DNA of 64,000 bases, from NCBI RefSeq assembly GCF_002954455.1, contig NZ_MSCC01000002.1:310943-374942 (forward strand), in the 5' to 3' direction. Origin of the DNA: Photobacterium aquimaris. Its GTDB lineage: Bacteria > Pseudomonadota > Gammaproteobacteria > Enterobacterales > Vibrionaceae. The notes beneath the pieces are model-generated. The model saw only the letters and a program-made list of their open reading frames with translations. It was not told where the DNA came from and did no database searches. The first letter of the stretch is position 1, and the number at the start of each line of letters is the position of its first letter. Both the position numbers and the translations under genes were made by a program. Shown here one piece after another: positions 54,102 through 62,971 of this stretch.

Positions 54102-54524
54102 TCATTCAACACTCTCCCTCTTAGGTAATGAAGCGTCTAGTTCAAGAAAAAGTTGCTTTAACCTGTCGGTAGTACTTTCACTGAGTGTTGGCTCTTTGGT
54201 ACCCGCATACATGCGATAAATCGCGATGATAGCTTGCTCATTCGCTGATAGTAGCGTGCTTTTTTTCTGAATAAACTCAAATATAGCAGGCTCATATTCT
54301 TCCAGCGCTAAATTCATTAGTGTGACTGGACAGAGGTTCAACGCATTCGCTAACGACTCTATTTTATTCAGTGCAACCCTTGATTTCCCTTGTTTTATCA
54401 TCGTTAGGTTGTTGGATGTTGAATATCCCGCTTCTTTGCTTATTTCAGTTTGTAACTTTGGCGATCTAACAATTGCGGCATTAATGTATTGCGCTAGGCG
54501 TTTAGGTGTTTTTTTTTGAGGCAT
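54102..54524 (-). CDS. XRE-family regulator
   Basis: A 140-aa protein with an N-terminal helix-turn-helix (LQTEISKEAGYSTSNNLTMI then KQGKSRVALNKIESLANALN) and a helical C-terminus from ~95 (EQAIIAIYRMYAGT) of unknown function. AAGGA precedes the ATG. It is divergent from the 417-aa/Hfq-like gene pair across an inverted repeat, its likely operator. It probably represses that pair and itself. Confidence 0.85.
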   Translation of the reverse strand: MPQKKTPKRLAQYINAAIVRSPKLQTEISKEAGYSTSNNLTMIKQGKSRVALNKIESLANALNLCPVTLMNLALEEYEPAIFEFIQKKSTLLSANEQAIIAIYRMYAGTKEPTLSESTTDRLKQLFLELDASLPKRESVE

Positions 54525-54621
54525 TATGAATATCCTTAGTAACCAATGACACTTACGCTAGCACGTCCAAGCTAAAAAAAACAACAAAAAAACACCCAAT
54601 TGTGATCTTTTTATTTATTTT

Positions 54622-54668
54622 TTTGGTTTTTGGTCTTTTTTTTAATTAAAAATTTGACCAAAACCAAA
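54622..54668. promoter_or_regulatory. Long inverted repeat in divergent promoter
   Basis: Arms TTTGGTTTTTGGTC (54622-54635) and GACCAAAACCAAA (54656-54668) differ by one base of length. Each arm contains a repeated ACCAAA. It lies between the XRE gene and the 417-aa gene and is the best candidate operator. Confidence 0.7.
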
Positions 54669-54717
54669 TGATGGCTAATGTGTTTGATATGCCTATAAGA
54701 CGAGAAGGTAACAATAC

Positions 54718-55971
54718 ATGACACAGGTATTACTAAACCAAAGATTCATTGAAGAAATCCAAGCGGCAACGCGAGAAACATTAACCATTGAATTAGGAAA
54801 AGATGAAGTTAGTGATGATATTGGCCGTTTTGCAGCTAAGCAGCTTTATTTGGGGGACATAAAAAAATTAGTTGATGAAGATTACATCTTTAGTATGTAC
54901 CACATTAAAAACCAAGTGCTTTTTTTAGGACAATTACTTAAATCACGAGAAAAATATGACACTCTAATAGATAAAGACAGCATTGAAATCGCAAATGAAA
55001 TGATTTTTAAAACAAATGTTTATGTAACAATTTGTGCTCTATTATTTGCAATGAAAAAGAAAGAGGAAGGTGAAGATCCTTGCAATAATGACTATTTCAA
55101 TCAGATTAACCCTAATTGTGATGATATTAATTTGATTAATAGTCGAGATAAAACTAAACCCAGTAAAGTGCTTTCAGACGAAGAGTTTAATGAATTCGGT
55201 GATGATTACCCTGCCATATTCAAATGGGTAAATGATCCTTCACGCCGTTTCACACAAGTTCCACCCGTAGGACAATATCCCGTCACAAATATTGATATTA
55301 TCTATGATTTTTCTGACTTAGCAGGTATTAAAGGGCTAATTATGCCTGAGCTTGAAAGTAAACTAATAGTTCGTAGCCAGGCTCTTTCAAAATCATTTAA
55401 AAAAATTATTGGTGATAAAGGTTCTTTAGAACGCTACTGTCATGATCGTACTAGCATATTAGGTCTTAGCTTAGAGTTACGATTTGATTATAAGGCTTTT
55501 CTTCCATGGTTAGAAAAAGCAATAAACGAACAACATCGTAATACTATAAAAGTATTAAGTGCTCTAATTTCTGGTTCTATGTCTGAAGATAAACGAATGT
55601 ATAGTGAAGATATATTAATGAAATTTTCTGATGAAGTTTTTAATATTATTCCACACCCAGAACATAAACCAACAAACAAATTAACCCCTTTTCTATGTAC
55701 TAATATTGATATCGTCATTGCTGTCGAAAAAACAAAATTCGCTAGTATTTTTATTCCTCGTTATTGTGGTGATAGTGACCTTATTGATGTATTACCGAAT
55801 GATATATACAAATATTATGCCTTGGTAACGCCTGAAACGACTCCTTATGGTAGAAACAGTAATCTAAGACAAATACCTGAATTAGCTTGGTGTGATCTAT
55901 TGAAAGTAAAAGTTCGTACACAGCATGATTTTAATAAAATTATGGAATTAATAGGAATTTATAATGAGTAA
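54718..55971 (+). CDS. Unknown 417-aa protein coupled to Hfq-like gene
   Basis: A soluble 417-aa protein of no recognised family. It begins MTQVLLNQRFIEEIQAATRE and has no signal or membrane segment. A stretch FKTNVYVTICALLFAMKKKE is hydrophobic but short. Sequences such as TQVPPVGQYPVTNIDIIYDF and IPRYCGDSDLIDVLPNDIYK suggest a mixed alpha/beta fold. AGAAGG lies nine bases before the ATG. Its last eight bases overlap the next gene, so both products are made together under the divergent XRE repressor. It may be an effector or a regulator working with the Sm-like protein, but no activity can be assigned. Confidence 0.75.
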   Translation: MTQVLLNQRFIEEIQAATRETLTIELGKDEVSDDIGRFAAKQLYLGDIKKLVDEDYIFSMYHIKNQVLFLGQLLKSREKYDTLIDKDSIEIANEMIFKTNVYVTICALLFAMKKKEEGEDPCNNDYFNQINPNCDDINLINSRDKTKPSKVLSDEEFNEFGDDYPAIFKWVNDPSRRFTQVPPVGQYPVTNIDIIYDFSDLAGIKGLIMPELESKLIVRSQALSKSFKKIIGDKGSLERYCHDRTSILGLSLELRFDYKAFLPWLEKAINEQHRNTIKVLSALISGSMSEDKRMYSEDILMKFSDEVFNIIPHPEHKPTNKLTPFLCTNIDIVIAVEKTKFASIFIPRYCGDSDLIDVLPNDIYKYYALVTPETTPYGRNSNLRQIPELAWCDLLKVKVRTQHDFNKIMELIGIYNE

Positions 55972-56197
55972 TAAAAGTAATCATATTCAGCGTCGCTTAG
56001 GTTTTCTAAAAGTACACAAAATGGAATGCCAAATTACGACAATATCAGGTGCGAAATTTATAGGTATTGTTGCTAGTTTTGATGATACTTCTATTGTTTT
56101 GTGTCCTGTTGATAACTCAGACCCAGCAGATCTTATGACTATATCAATGTTTGGATTAGAGTCTATTACATCAATAAACCAAGATCTGTTCGCATAA
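55964..56197 (+). CDS. Small Hfq/Sm-like protein
   Basis: A 77-aa protein whose pattern follows the Sm1 motif of Hfq: LGFLKVHKMECQITTISGAK then FIGIVASFDDTSIVLC lines up with Hfq [20 protein letters not shown] then KLQGQIESFDQFVILL, sharing the GxKxxG, SFD and hydrophobic positions. The Sm2 stretch is divergent (TISMFGLESITSI in place of YKHAISTV). It would probably form a small RNA-binding ring, though the usual YKH residues are missing. Its ATG overlaps the end of the 417-aa gene (ATGAGTAA), so expression is coupled. A 62-bp repeat begins at its stop codon. Confidence 0.65.
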   Translation: MSNKSNHIQRRLGFLKVHKMECQITTISGAKFIGIVASFDDTSIVLCPVDNSDPADLMTISMFGLESITSINQDLFA

Positions 56198-56251
56198 AAT
56201 TTGTGGTGTTAAATACTAACAATTAAAGAGGTCGTTTCGGCGGCCTTTGTT
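56190..56251 (+). repeat. 62-bp direct repeat, copy 1, with terminator-like hairpin
   Basis: It matches 63936-63997 at 56 of 62 positions. The second half forms a stem AGGTCGT/GCGGCCT with loop TTCG and then CTTTGTT. Outer TAACAA has TTGTT on the far side. It can act as terminator of the Hfq-like gene and may also be a recombination site. Confidence 0.8.
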
Positions 56252-56334
56252 GCATCAGATCATTACGATGACTTGGTTCACATAATTATATCAATTTGCA
56301 TGATAAATTAATAAAAAGCAAAAAGATAATAATT

Positions 56335-56442
56335 ATGAGTATTTGGTCAACAGTTGGTGATTTAGCTAAAAAAGCAGGAAGTGCCGCTTTAGATGAAGGT
56401 AAAAATGAGGGGGATGTCGCTCATATACGCATATTAAACTAA
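56335..56442 (+). pseudogene. Truncated 5' end of a small gene at recombinase-unit border
   Basis: A 35-codon frame reads MSIWSTVGDLAKKAGSAALD then EGKNEGDVAHIRILN. The first ~23 residues look like a genuine alanine/lysine-rich N-terminus; then the frame runs into the 3' end of the recombinase gene on the other strand. This suggests a gene cut by insertion of the recombinase unit near 56400. I found no matching 3' part to the right. Confidence 0.45.
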
Positions 56443-59400
56443 CCTGACCAAGGCGTTACGTACTCTTGGTGGGTTAATTATTGTATTGGTTTTTTGTTGC
56501 TGAGTATTCTTTGGCATAGTGTTATTTTTCAACATCATTATCCCCATCATATGGAACAAATACTGCAGTGTATGTGTTGAATACTTTTTATATCCATGCT
56601 GTTTTTTTAATTTTTCCTCGTTTGGACTGATAAATTCAAGCCTTACTGCGCCTTGTGCAAGTTTGCTTTTAGATTTTGATTTTTTCCCCTGTCTTTTCCT
56701 TATACTTTTAAGTGCAGACTCCCACTCATTTAAGACGATGCTGTTTTGATGGTATAAGGTGATTGCACGCCATGATGATTTAGGGATCATAAAAGAAAAC
56801 GTTTCAATGAAGATTTTTAGTTTTTTGGGGTCGTTAAAATATATTCCTGATTTACTAACGCTTGTATTATTTAAAGCGTAAGCAAGCATATCTGACAGAA
56901 CAGTTTTATTAGTTTTATACTCACTGCGTAATTTAACGATGAGCTTATTGATGAGTTGATTTTCGCCATTTGACGTTAGTTTTGCAGGTAGTAATAAGTG
57001 CTCTCTTGCTTTAGTGAAATGGCGAGATTGCGGTATTGCCGTATTAGTTTGTAATGATTTAATGAAATGAGCGTTGGCTAACCACTTATCTAAGTCTTTT
57101 TGCTTTATATGGTATTGATGTGTGATTTCCTTAAGAGATACTCCTTTTTGATATTCTTCAAGTACACGATAACAAAGCGTTAAGCTGTTATTTGATACTG
57201 TTTGATGGATGTGATCCACTGTAACCCCGTTTTTAACGGTTGAAGGTAATACCATCACGTTGAGTTTCTTAATCAGATAATCGAGATGATTATGCTTGGG
57301 ATCCTTTATCTGGTACTTGGTTGTCATACCGATCATGATTTTTTGTTTCGTCGTTAATGTGAATTCAGCACGTTTTATTTTCAAGTAAGAAATCAAATCA
57401 GAAAAATGGAAGTAGTATGAAAATGTCATCTCTGGTGATTCATGCCCAGCGAATGCTGCGATAGCAAAGTAACCGTTTTGTAATGATCGCCCTTTAATCA
57501 CTTCTTTGATGCTCTCCATTTGTTGTGTTGAATAAGCACAGAGGTTAGGGATGTTACTTAATTCTTGATTATCAAGTTCAAAAATAAGTTGAAGACGGCT
57601 AAAGCAACTATGTCTTAGATGGTGAAAGACAAAATGTTGCAGTCCCGAAAGTGCTTTTAGCGTATTACCAACAAATGCTGAGACTTGAAATGTATCAAAA
57701 GGTTGATATGGATTTTGACCAAAACTAAATGCCAGACTTGCAGGTGCTTTACTGAGTAGTTTTTTTTGAGATAAGTGTTGCTTGATGATATCAGATTCAT
57801 GTTCAAGCAATAGTGGATAGAGTGGTACTTTACGAAGGCTGCTTGCTGTTTTATTGCTACCATATTTATTGTCTCGAATATTAATCCACCCAATATCGGA
57901 GACTTCAATATTTTTAAGTTGTAGCTTCATTAACTCACTAAGACGTAACCCGCAGCGATAACTGATAATGCATAAACTTTTTAAGCAACCCTTTTCATCG
58001 TTACCTAAATCATTCAGTTTATCTACATGGTTAAGTAGAGCCAAAAATAAATCTTCATCAATAAAACCTGCTCGTGTATGACGTTGTGTAACATCTTGAT
58101 GAAAATAATGAACGCTTATTTCTGGTAAATATCCATTAAAAACAGAAAAGCTATGGAGATCCTTAAGTCTTTTGGCAAAGTATTCTTGTGAGTGTTTTTT
58201 TTCGATTTTATCTATCGTTGCTTCGTAGATGTGTTCTAATGACTCTGCATCAATTTGAGAAAAATCGCAGTCTTGGCAGAGGTGCAACCATCGTCTTGTT
58301 AAGCTGGCATGGTATTGTTTTAGCGTTGAAGAAGCACACGAATGACTTTTATGAATAAACCACTTTAATAATATTCTTTCGCCTAAAGACCATTTTTGCT
58401 GTGTTAATAAAGTATTAAGCTCAAAACGAATAGTGTTACTGGTGAGTTTCTTAGTTTGGGTTTTATCTTGATAGAAACAGGCTTTAAATTTTGTAAAGAA
58501 GTGCTGATCACAAGCTGGTTTAAAGGCTGCCGCTAAGTTGCTTTGTGGGCGACTGGTATTGGTTGCCGTGACATCGAATTCGAAGTGATTCAGTTCATTC
58601 ACTTTTGGTTGGCTGATCCTTGCAAGATTGTCTGGTCCTATACCGTAAGATTTTATTTTACCAATACGATATTCGACAAGAGCTTGACTAAGTTCGACAC
58701 TATCGAAATGCTCAGTGGTATAAATTGCAGCCTGACAAAAGCTTTTTAATGTATTGGGAAAGTTATCAGACTGTGTCTCTCCTCCTTTTAGGAAATGGCA
58801 TAATTTCTTTTCTGATGGTGGCGTCCAACCGTTTTTATTACATTTTAGCCACCGCCGTAATAACCCTAACGTTATAGGGTGAAGGTAACAGGTTTGTATG
58901 GTTTTCTTTTCACCATTAATTTTACAGTTGGTGTTTAATTGTGTTGTTGTCAGTTCTAGAGCAGAAAAGACGTGCTTACTCCAATGATGTAATATCAGAC
59001 TGTCATTGGTTAACTGGTGATGGAAAGAGAGTATGACTTTGTCAAAGCAATGGCCGCTGTGGAAAACTAATGACAGAAGAAGGTTACGATAAATTTCTTT
59101 CGTTGATTGTGGTGTTGAACTACACAATAAATTATTAAACCAGTGCTGATAAAAGTCGTTCACTGCCCATGCTTGGTTTAACCATGATTTTGTACGTAAT
59201 TGTTGAGGCTCTTTGTGAGAGACTAAATACGAAGGGGGAGAGTAAGGCCAACCATAGTTCTCTTTATATTGCTTTAGAGTTTTGACTGCATAATTGAATG
59301 CCAGTCTGTAGTTTTTTTTCGTGCCAATAGTCTTATCACAACTATCTAAAAATCGTTGCCACCTTGATTCAAAATCTTGCTTTGATGGAATATTTTTCGG

Positions 59401-59514
59401 ATTAGGAAATGACTTTTTAAAAAGCTCTGTTGCGTGTTGGATAAGCAATTCAATTTCTTTATTCCTTTTCTTACTTCGTGATTCTTCTCTGGCGTTAACA
59501 CCGACGTTTTTCAC
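56434..59514 (-). CDS. Large tyrosine recombinase with C-terminal extension
   Basis: A 1026-aa site-specific recombinase. The catalytic set is complete: SYRCGLRLSELMKLQL (Arg I), the beta-hairpin Lys in DNKYGSNKTAS, HHLRHSCFSR (~630, His-Arg), FAGHESPEMTFSYYFHF (His, and Tyr ~700). A further 315 residues follow and are unusual for the family; they include a possible helix-turn-helix KEITHQYHIKQKDLDKWL. I chose the GTG at 59514, one base after the upstream stop codon and preceded by GGGG; a TTG at 59532 is the alternative. It is the last gene of a three-gene overlapping operon. Confidence 0.9.
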   Translation of the reverse strand: MKNVGVNAREESRSKKRNKEIELLIQHATELFKKSFPNPKNIPSKQDFESRWQRFLDSCDKTIGTKKNYRLAFNYAVKTLKQYKENYGWPYSPPSYLVSHKEPQQLRTKSWLNQAWAVNDFYQHWFNNLLCSSTPQSTKEIYRNLLLSLVFHSGHCFDKVILSFHHQLTNDSLILHHWSKHVFSALELTTTQLNTNCKINGEKKTIQTCYLHPITLGLLRRWLKCNKNGWTPPSEKKLCHFLKGGETQSDNFPNTLKSFCQAAIYTTEHFDSVELSQALVEYRIGKIKSYGIGPDNLARISQPKVNELNHFEFDVTATNTSRPQSNLAAAFKPACDQHFFTKFKACFYQDKTQTKKLTSNTIRFELNTLLTQQKWSLGERILLKWFIHKSHSCASSTLKQYHASLTRRWLHLCQDCDFSQIDAESLEHIYEATIDKIEKKHSQEYFAKRLKDLHSFSVFNGYLPEISVHYFHQDVTQRHTRAGFIDEDLFLALLNHVDKLNDLGNDEKGCLKSLCIISYRCGLRLSELMKLQLKNIEVSDIGWINIRDNKYGSNKTASSLRKVPLYPLLLEHESDIIKQHLSQKKLLSKAPASLAFSFGQNPYQPFDTFQVSAFVGNTLKALSGLQHFVFHHLRHSCFSRLQLIFELDNQELSNIPNLCAYSTQQMESIKEVIKGRSLQNGYFAIAAFAGHESPEMTFSYYFHFSDLISYLKIKRAEFTLTTKQKIMIGMTTKYQIKDPKHNHLDYLIKKLNVMVLPSTVKNGVTVDHIHQTVSNNSLTLCYRVLEEYQKGVSLKEITHQYHIKQKDLDKWLANAHFIKSLQTNTAIPQSRHFTKAREHLLLPAKLTSNGENQLINKLIVKLRSEYKTNKTVLSDMLAYALNNTSVSKSGIYFNDPKKLKIFIETFSFMIPKSSWRAITLYHQNSIVLNEWESALKSIRKRQGKKSKSKSKLAQGAVRLEFISPNEEKLKKQHGYKKYSTHTLQYLFHMMGIMMLKNNTMPKNTQQQKTNTIINPPRVRNALVRLV

Positions 59515-59515
59515 G

Positions 59516-61735
59516 CTAATCCCCCAAACCAATTTCGATAAGATGTTGATTAATAATTTCGCTTATTTGTTGTAATTGTTTTCTACTGAGTTGACTGAAT
59601 GCATTAAATGCAGGTTTAGCCATATCTTGATGCCCTATCCATGCAGAGATGAGTTCTGGAGCAATATTATGTTTGAAGAGCAGTGACCGGATGTGATGTC
59701 TGGCCCAATTGGGTTGCATGGGAAAGGTGCTATCAATGATATGTGTATAGTTCGAAGGTAGAACCTCAAGGATCTTATTTTCTTGTCTGAAAAAGAAAAA
59801 GTGAGCTTGATTATTTAAACAATCGTTATAGCGGTCATAGATTTCAGGTGATTGGTTTTCATGGTAGATAATCGCCTGACGTAAATAGTCTATGTAGTCC
59901 TGTAAATAATTAATGGCGATACTTGGTAGAATTATACAGCGGCTATTATCTCCAATGGATGAGGCTTTATCTGCAATCCAGTAGCTTTTGGTGGGTAAGT
60001 GAAAATCGACCCGTTTTCCAAACCAACCAGAAACAGGACGATAACCTGTAGCGAGCATTAATACTAATTGCGTTATAACTGTAATGTCATTATGTGCTTG
60101 TTCTGAAAATTGTTTCGCAGTTTTTTCCTGGTATTTTTGAATTTGTTTTTTTAATGCTCTAAAAAGTAACGTTAACTTTTTATCGTCAAAATGTAATGTG
60201 GTTCCAATAAGATATTCTTTATCTGTTGGGTTAATTGATAACAGTTCCGTATTGATTAAAAGAGCTAGGTGTTCTAGATACTGTTGATAGTGATTTAGTA
60301 ACGTAGAGAGGGGTAATTGTGTGTAATACAGCGCCGGCAAAACCTTAATATCAGTGCCGCTGATAATATGCGTTATAACAGGATCAATTTGTAATTGTGA
60401 AAAATGGTAATGAAGATAACCGCTAATTTTTGTTAGGGTAAGGTGAGTGCCTTTACTGTTGTTGATTGCTTGTAAAAAATTTTTAAGTGACGTTTTATCA
60501 ATGTTTTTAAATTTAAAGCTGCTGAGCCCTGAACTAATGGTATTGGGTAGTGGAAGACAAATTGAATTCTCTACTGGTTGAGTGAGGCACTTTAATTCAT
60601 CTCTGATGGAATGGCTAGGTAAGGTGTGTTTTCTTAAAATACCTATGATGTGTTTCCTATCGTTTCGGTAAGGTTTGAAACGTTTTACTTGATCATCATT
60701 ACTACCAGTTAATAACATTAATAATAATAATTTGCTGATATCAGTCTCTTGGTTAATGATAATATTATTGACACAAGCTTCCAGTAGAGTCGTTAATTCT
60801 AATTCGGTTGTTGCATAGATGTCACAGGGTAGATGCATTGCTTTTTTTTTGATCTGTGCAAATATTGTTCGAGCTTGTATTGCTGCTAAAGCTTCGCTTT
60901 TTGATGTGTTATTTGTGCTTGTAACAATATTAATACTTCGTGAGTCGTTATCTGCACTGTCCTCATTTTGCCAACTCTCTGAGTGTTTAGGTCCGAAATG
61001 CAGTTGTGATATTTCTATTGCTTGATCACCTTCGTCATTAAGGACTTCTTTAGGCTTAATGGTTAATGAGCCCGCTTGTCGAAATCGTTGCGTAGATATA
61101 TATCTATGGTAGCCTCTACTAAAATCGTGACTTGCTTTAAGCGGTCGATTGTAATGTTCCAGTTGATTTCTAATTGGACCGATTGTGGAGGTTGGAGATG
61201 ATTTATCTACGAGTGAATTAAATAGCTTAACAAGCTCGCTGAAATTATAGCGACCAATATCTGGAAGAAAGCCAGCTAATGTTTCTCTTTTCCCTAAAGA
61301 AAACAGTCTAATTTCATCACAAAGTGATTTTATTTTGGCGTCATGCTCACCTATATAAGATAAACGAGTGATAACAAGTAAAGCTAATGCTTTATATTGA
61401 TCGAATTTGTGCTTGTTATAAGACGTGCGTAATAAGGTTGAGCAAATAAAAGCAGGAATAAAGTGGACGCCAAGTTGTTTTTTTTGGGTAATGTGCTCTA
61501 ATACCAAAATGGATTCTGGCGGTGTTTCTATTATATTTTTTTTGGCTTCTAGCGTTAATAGGACTTCTTCTTTAAAATGTTGAATGTATTGCGTCGATAA
61601 TAATGAGCAAAGTCGTAAAACTTCATTTGCAATAGCTGCATTGTATTCTTTATCAAAAGGAAATAAGGCTTTAAAAAATCGATTTATATTTTTTTCTTTA
61701 AAGTAACTTTCAATTTCTGATTTATTCACTTCCAT
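59516..61735 (-). CDS. Tyrosine-recombinase-like protein lacking the tyrosine
   Basis: A 739-aa protein with a recombinase fold in its last ~190 residues: MLATGYRPVSGWFGK (Arg566), Lys590 in IADKASS, ARHHIRSLLF (His680, Arg683) and AWIGHQDMAKPAFNAFS (His702). No tyrosine follows His702; the expected position has Phe. It is therefore probably catalytically inactive or works only in a complex with its neighbour. The N-terminal 540 residues are unrecognised. It overlaps the upstream gene by 14 bases and abuts the downstream gene. Confidence 0.85.
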   Translation of the reverse strand: MEVNKSEIESYFKEKNINRFFKALFPFDKEYNAAIANEVLRLCSLLSTQYIQHFKEEVLLTLEAKKNIIETPPESILVLEHITQKKQLGVHFIPAFICSTLLRTSYNKHKFDQYKALALLVITRLSYIGEHDAKIKSLCDEIRLFSLGKRETLAGFLPDIGRYNFSELVKLFNSLVDKSSPTSTIGPIRNQLEHYNRPLKASHDFSRGYHRYISTQRFRQAGSLTIKPKEVLNDEGDQAIEISQLHFGPKHSESWQNEDSADNDSRSINIVTSTNNTSKSEALAAIQARTIFAQIKKKAMHLPCDIYATTELELTTLLEACVNNIIINQETDISKLLLLMLLTGSNDDQVKRFKPYRNDRKHIIGILRKHTLPSHSIRDELKCLTQPVENSICLPLPNTISSGLSSFKFKNIDKTSLKNFLQAINNSKGTHLTLTKISGYLHYHFSQLQIDPVITHIISGTDIKVLPALYYTQLPLSTLLNHYQQYLEHLALLINTELLSINPTDKEYLIGTTLHFDDKKLTLLFRALKKQIQKYQEKTAKQFSEQAHNDITVITQLVLMLATGYRPVSGWFGKRVDFHLPTKSYWIADKASSIGDNSRCIILPSIAINYLQDYIDYLRQAIIYHENQSPEIYDRYNDCLNNQAHFFFFRQENKILEVLPSNYTHIIDSTFPMQPNWARHHIRSLLFKHNIAPELISAWIGHQDMAKPAFNAFSQLSRKQLQQISEIINQHLIEIGLGD

Positions 61736-62321
61736 CTTCCTGTATTAGTTGTTGGAAAATAGATGATGATTTTTTGTGTGACCGTTTTTCTCTTTGGTAT
61801 TGCTTAGCTAAAGTATCACGAGAAGAAGAGGTGAGTAGGGCTAACTTCTTTTGTGAGAGAATATTTTTATTAAAAATAGATTTAATATAATAGCTAGGGA
61901 CTGTGTCATTTAAATTTCGTCTTAATTCCTCAATAGACTGTGAAGAGACAGATGAGATGATGGTGCGCAGAACAGAACGCCATGCCTGCCGTGATATTTC
62001 TTCATCGCCTAGGTTGCTAAAAACAATGATGGTGTGCTGTTTAAGATCGAGACTTGTTAAGTTAAAACTTATGTATTCGAAACCTGAAAATATGGCGATT
62101 TCATTATTATCTATTCTAATCGCGTGCAGTGTTGAGTCTTTATTTAATTCATCTAGCGTAGCCTTATTAAATAATGTCTTATCGAAGAGGTGTGCTTGAT
62201 TGTGGAAAAAATTAAAGGCGGGCTGAGCTGCAGTATGTATGTTAATCGTACAATTTTTTTTGTCTGTTTTTGAGAGAAGTTTAGCCAAATCTATATATCC
62301 ATTTAATTGTTTATAGCTCAA
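61722..62321 (-). CDS. Third, small gene of recombinase operon
   Basis: A 199-aa protein beginning with a TTG codon (SYKQLNGYIDLAKLLSKTDK), since no ATG is near. It has a beta-rich N-terminus and a basic C-terminus (RDTLAKQYQREKRSHKKSSS) that could bind DNA. I recognise no domain. Its overlap with the 739-aa gene and position at the head of the operon suggest an accessory factor for recombination, like the small third gene of other multi-recombinase elements. Confidence 0.7.
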   Translation of the reverse strand: MSYKQLNGYIDLAKLLSKTDKKNCTINIHTAAQPAFNFFHNQAHLFDKTLFNKATLDELNKDSTLHAIRIDNNEIAIFSGFEYISFNLTSLDLKQHTIIVFSNLGDEEISRQAWRSVLRTIISSVSSQSIEELRRNLNDTVPSYYIKSIFNKNILSQKKLALLTSSSRDTLAKQYQREKRSHKKSSSIFQQLIQEDGSE

Positions 62322-62544
62322 ACATTATACAATTAAGTGCATTTGGTTATGTGATCCTCTGCAAATAAATTCATTATGTTTATTTTTTGTTAAATCTAGA
62401 TTGTGTTTTGTCCGCTTGCTGATTTGTGATGTGAGTGATGAATTGAATCGCAGCACTTAGATATCTAATAAGAGATTTATATCTCTCCGCTACATGACTT
62501 TCCTACCAATAATTTAGGCTTCTTCCACCCTGGAGTGTCTGTTT

Positions 62545-62592
62545 GGCCTAACGCGATATGGATGCCAAATCGGAGATGGTTAGGCGTAGGCC
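62545..62592. repeat. attC-like nested hairpin
   Basis: Outer arms GCCTAAC (62546-62552) and GTTAGGC (62579-62585) match the RYYYAAC/GTTRRRY pattern of integron attC sites. Inner arms CGATATGG and CCAAATCG (7 of 8 pair) with loop ATG form a second stem, with a six-base bulge on one side. At about 40 bases it is shorter than usual attC sites. It may be a degenerate attC or the recombination site of the recombinase trio. Confidence 0.5.
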
Positions 62593-62810
62593 TTTAACTC
62601 ATCATGACAAGTGGCCACAGCACTTTTTTCATGGGCCTATTATAATAAGTAATCTATCGGCAATGATTTTTTGTGTATTTTTTATACATTAAATTGAGAC
62701 TGAAAATGTGATAAATAGGTCTTAATTGGTGATATAAATTTGATGAGCAATATAACGCATATGTTTTAAGGTGTTGAAATTAATATAATTAAATTTGTTT
62801 CTCTGTTTTT

Positions 62811-62855
62811 GGTATCTTATTTGTAGGGTGGTTACAAGACTTCCAAGCTTGAGAT
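62811..62855 (+). repeat. Degenerate tRNA-Gly 5'-half-like fragment
   Basis: CTTCCAAGCTTGAGAT at 62840-62855 is identical to the anticodon arm of the tRNA-Gly gene (32558-32573). GGTATC at 62811 matches tRNA position 32530 with nearly the same spacing (29 versus 28 bases). The rest has diverged, and no 3' half is present. It may be an attachment-site remnant or a tRNA pseudogene. Confidence 0.6.
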
Positions 62856-62971
62856 TATGTGTAAGTGGTGTTTTTGATTTCAATAACACGGTTAACAAAA
62901 TAGCAAATTCACTTATCTCATGTTAATTATGAACAAACCTATCAAAATACTTCTCATCCTGCCTATTTCCC

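Noticed and set aside
56405..62770. ACGCATAT text near both ends of the recombinase operon as terminal repeats
   Set aside because: Only about eight bases match, flanks do not align in either orientation, and the motif is palindromic and AT-rich, so chance is likely.
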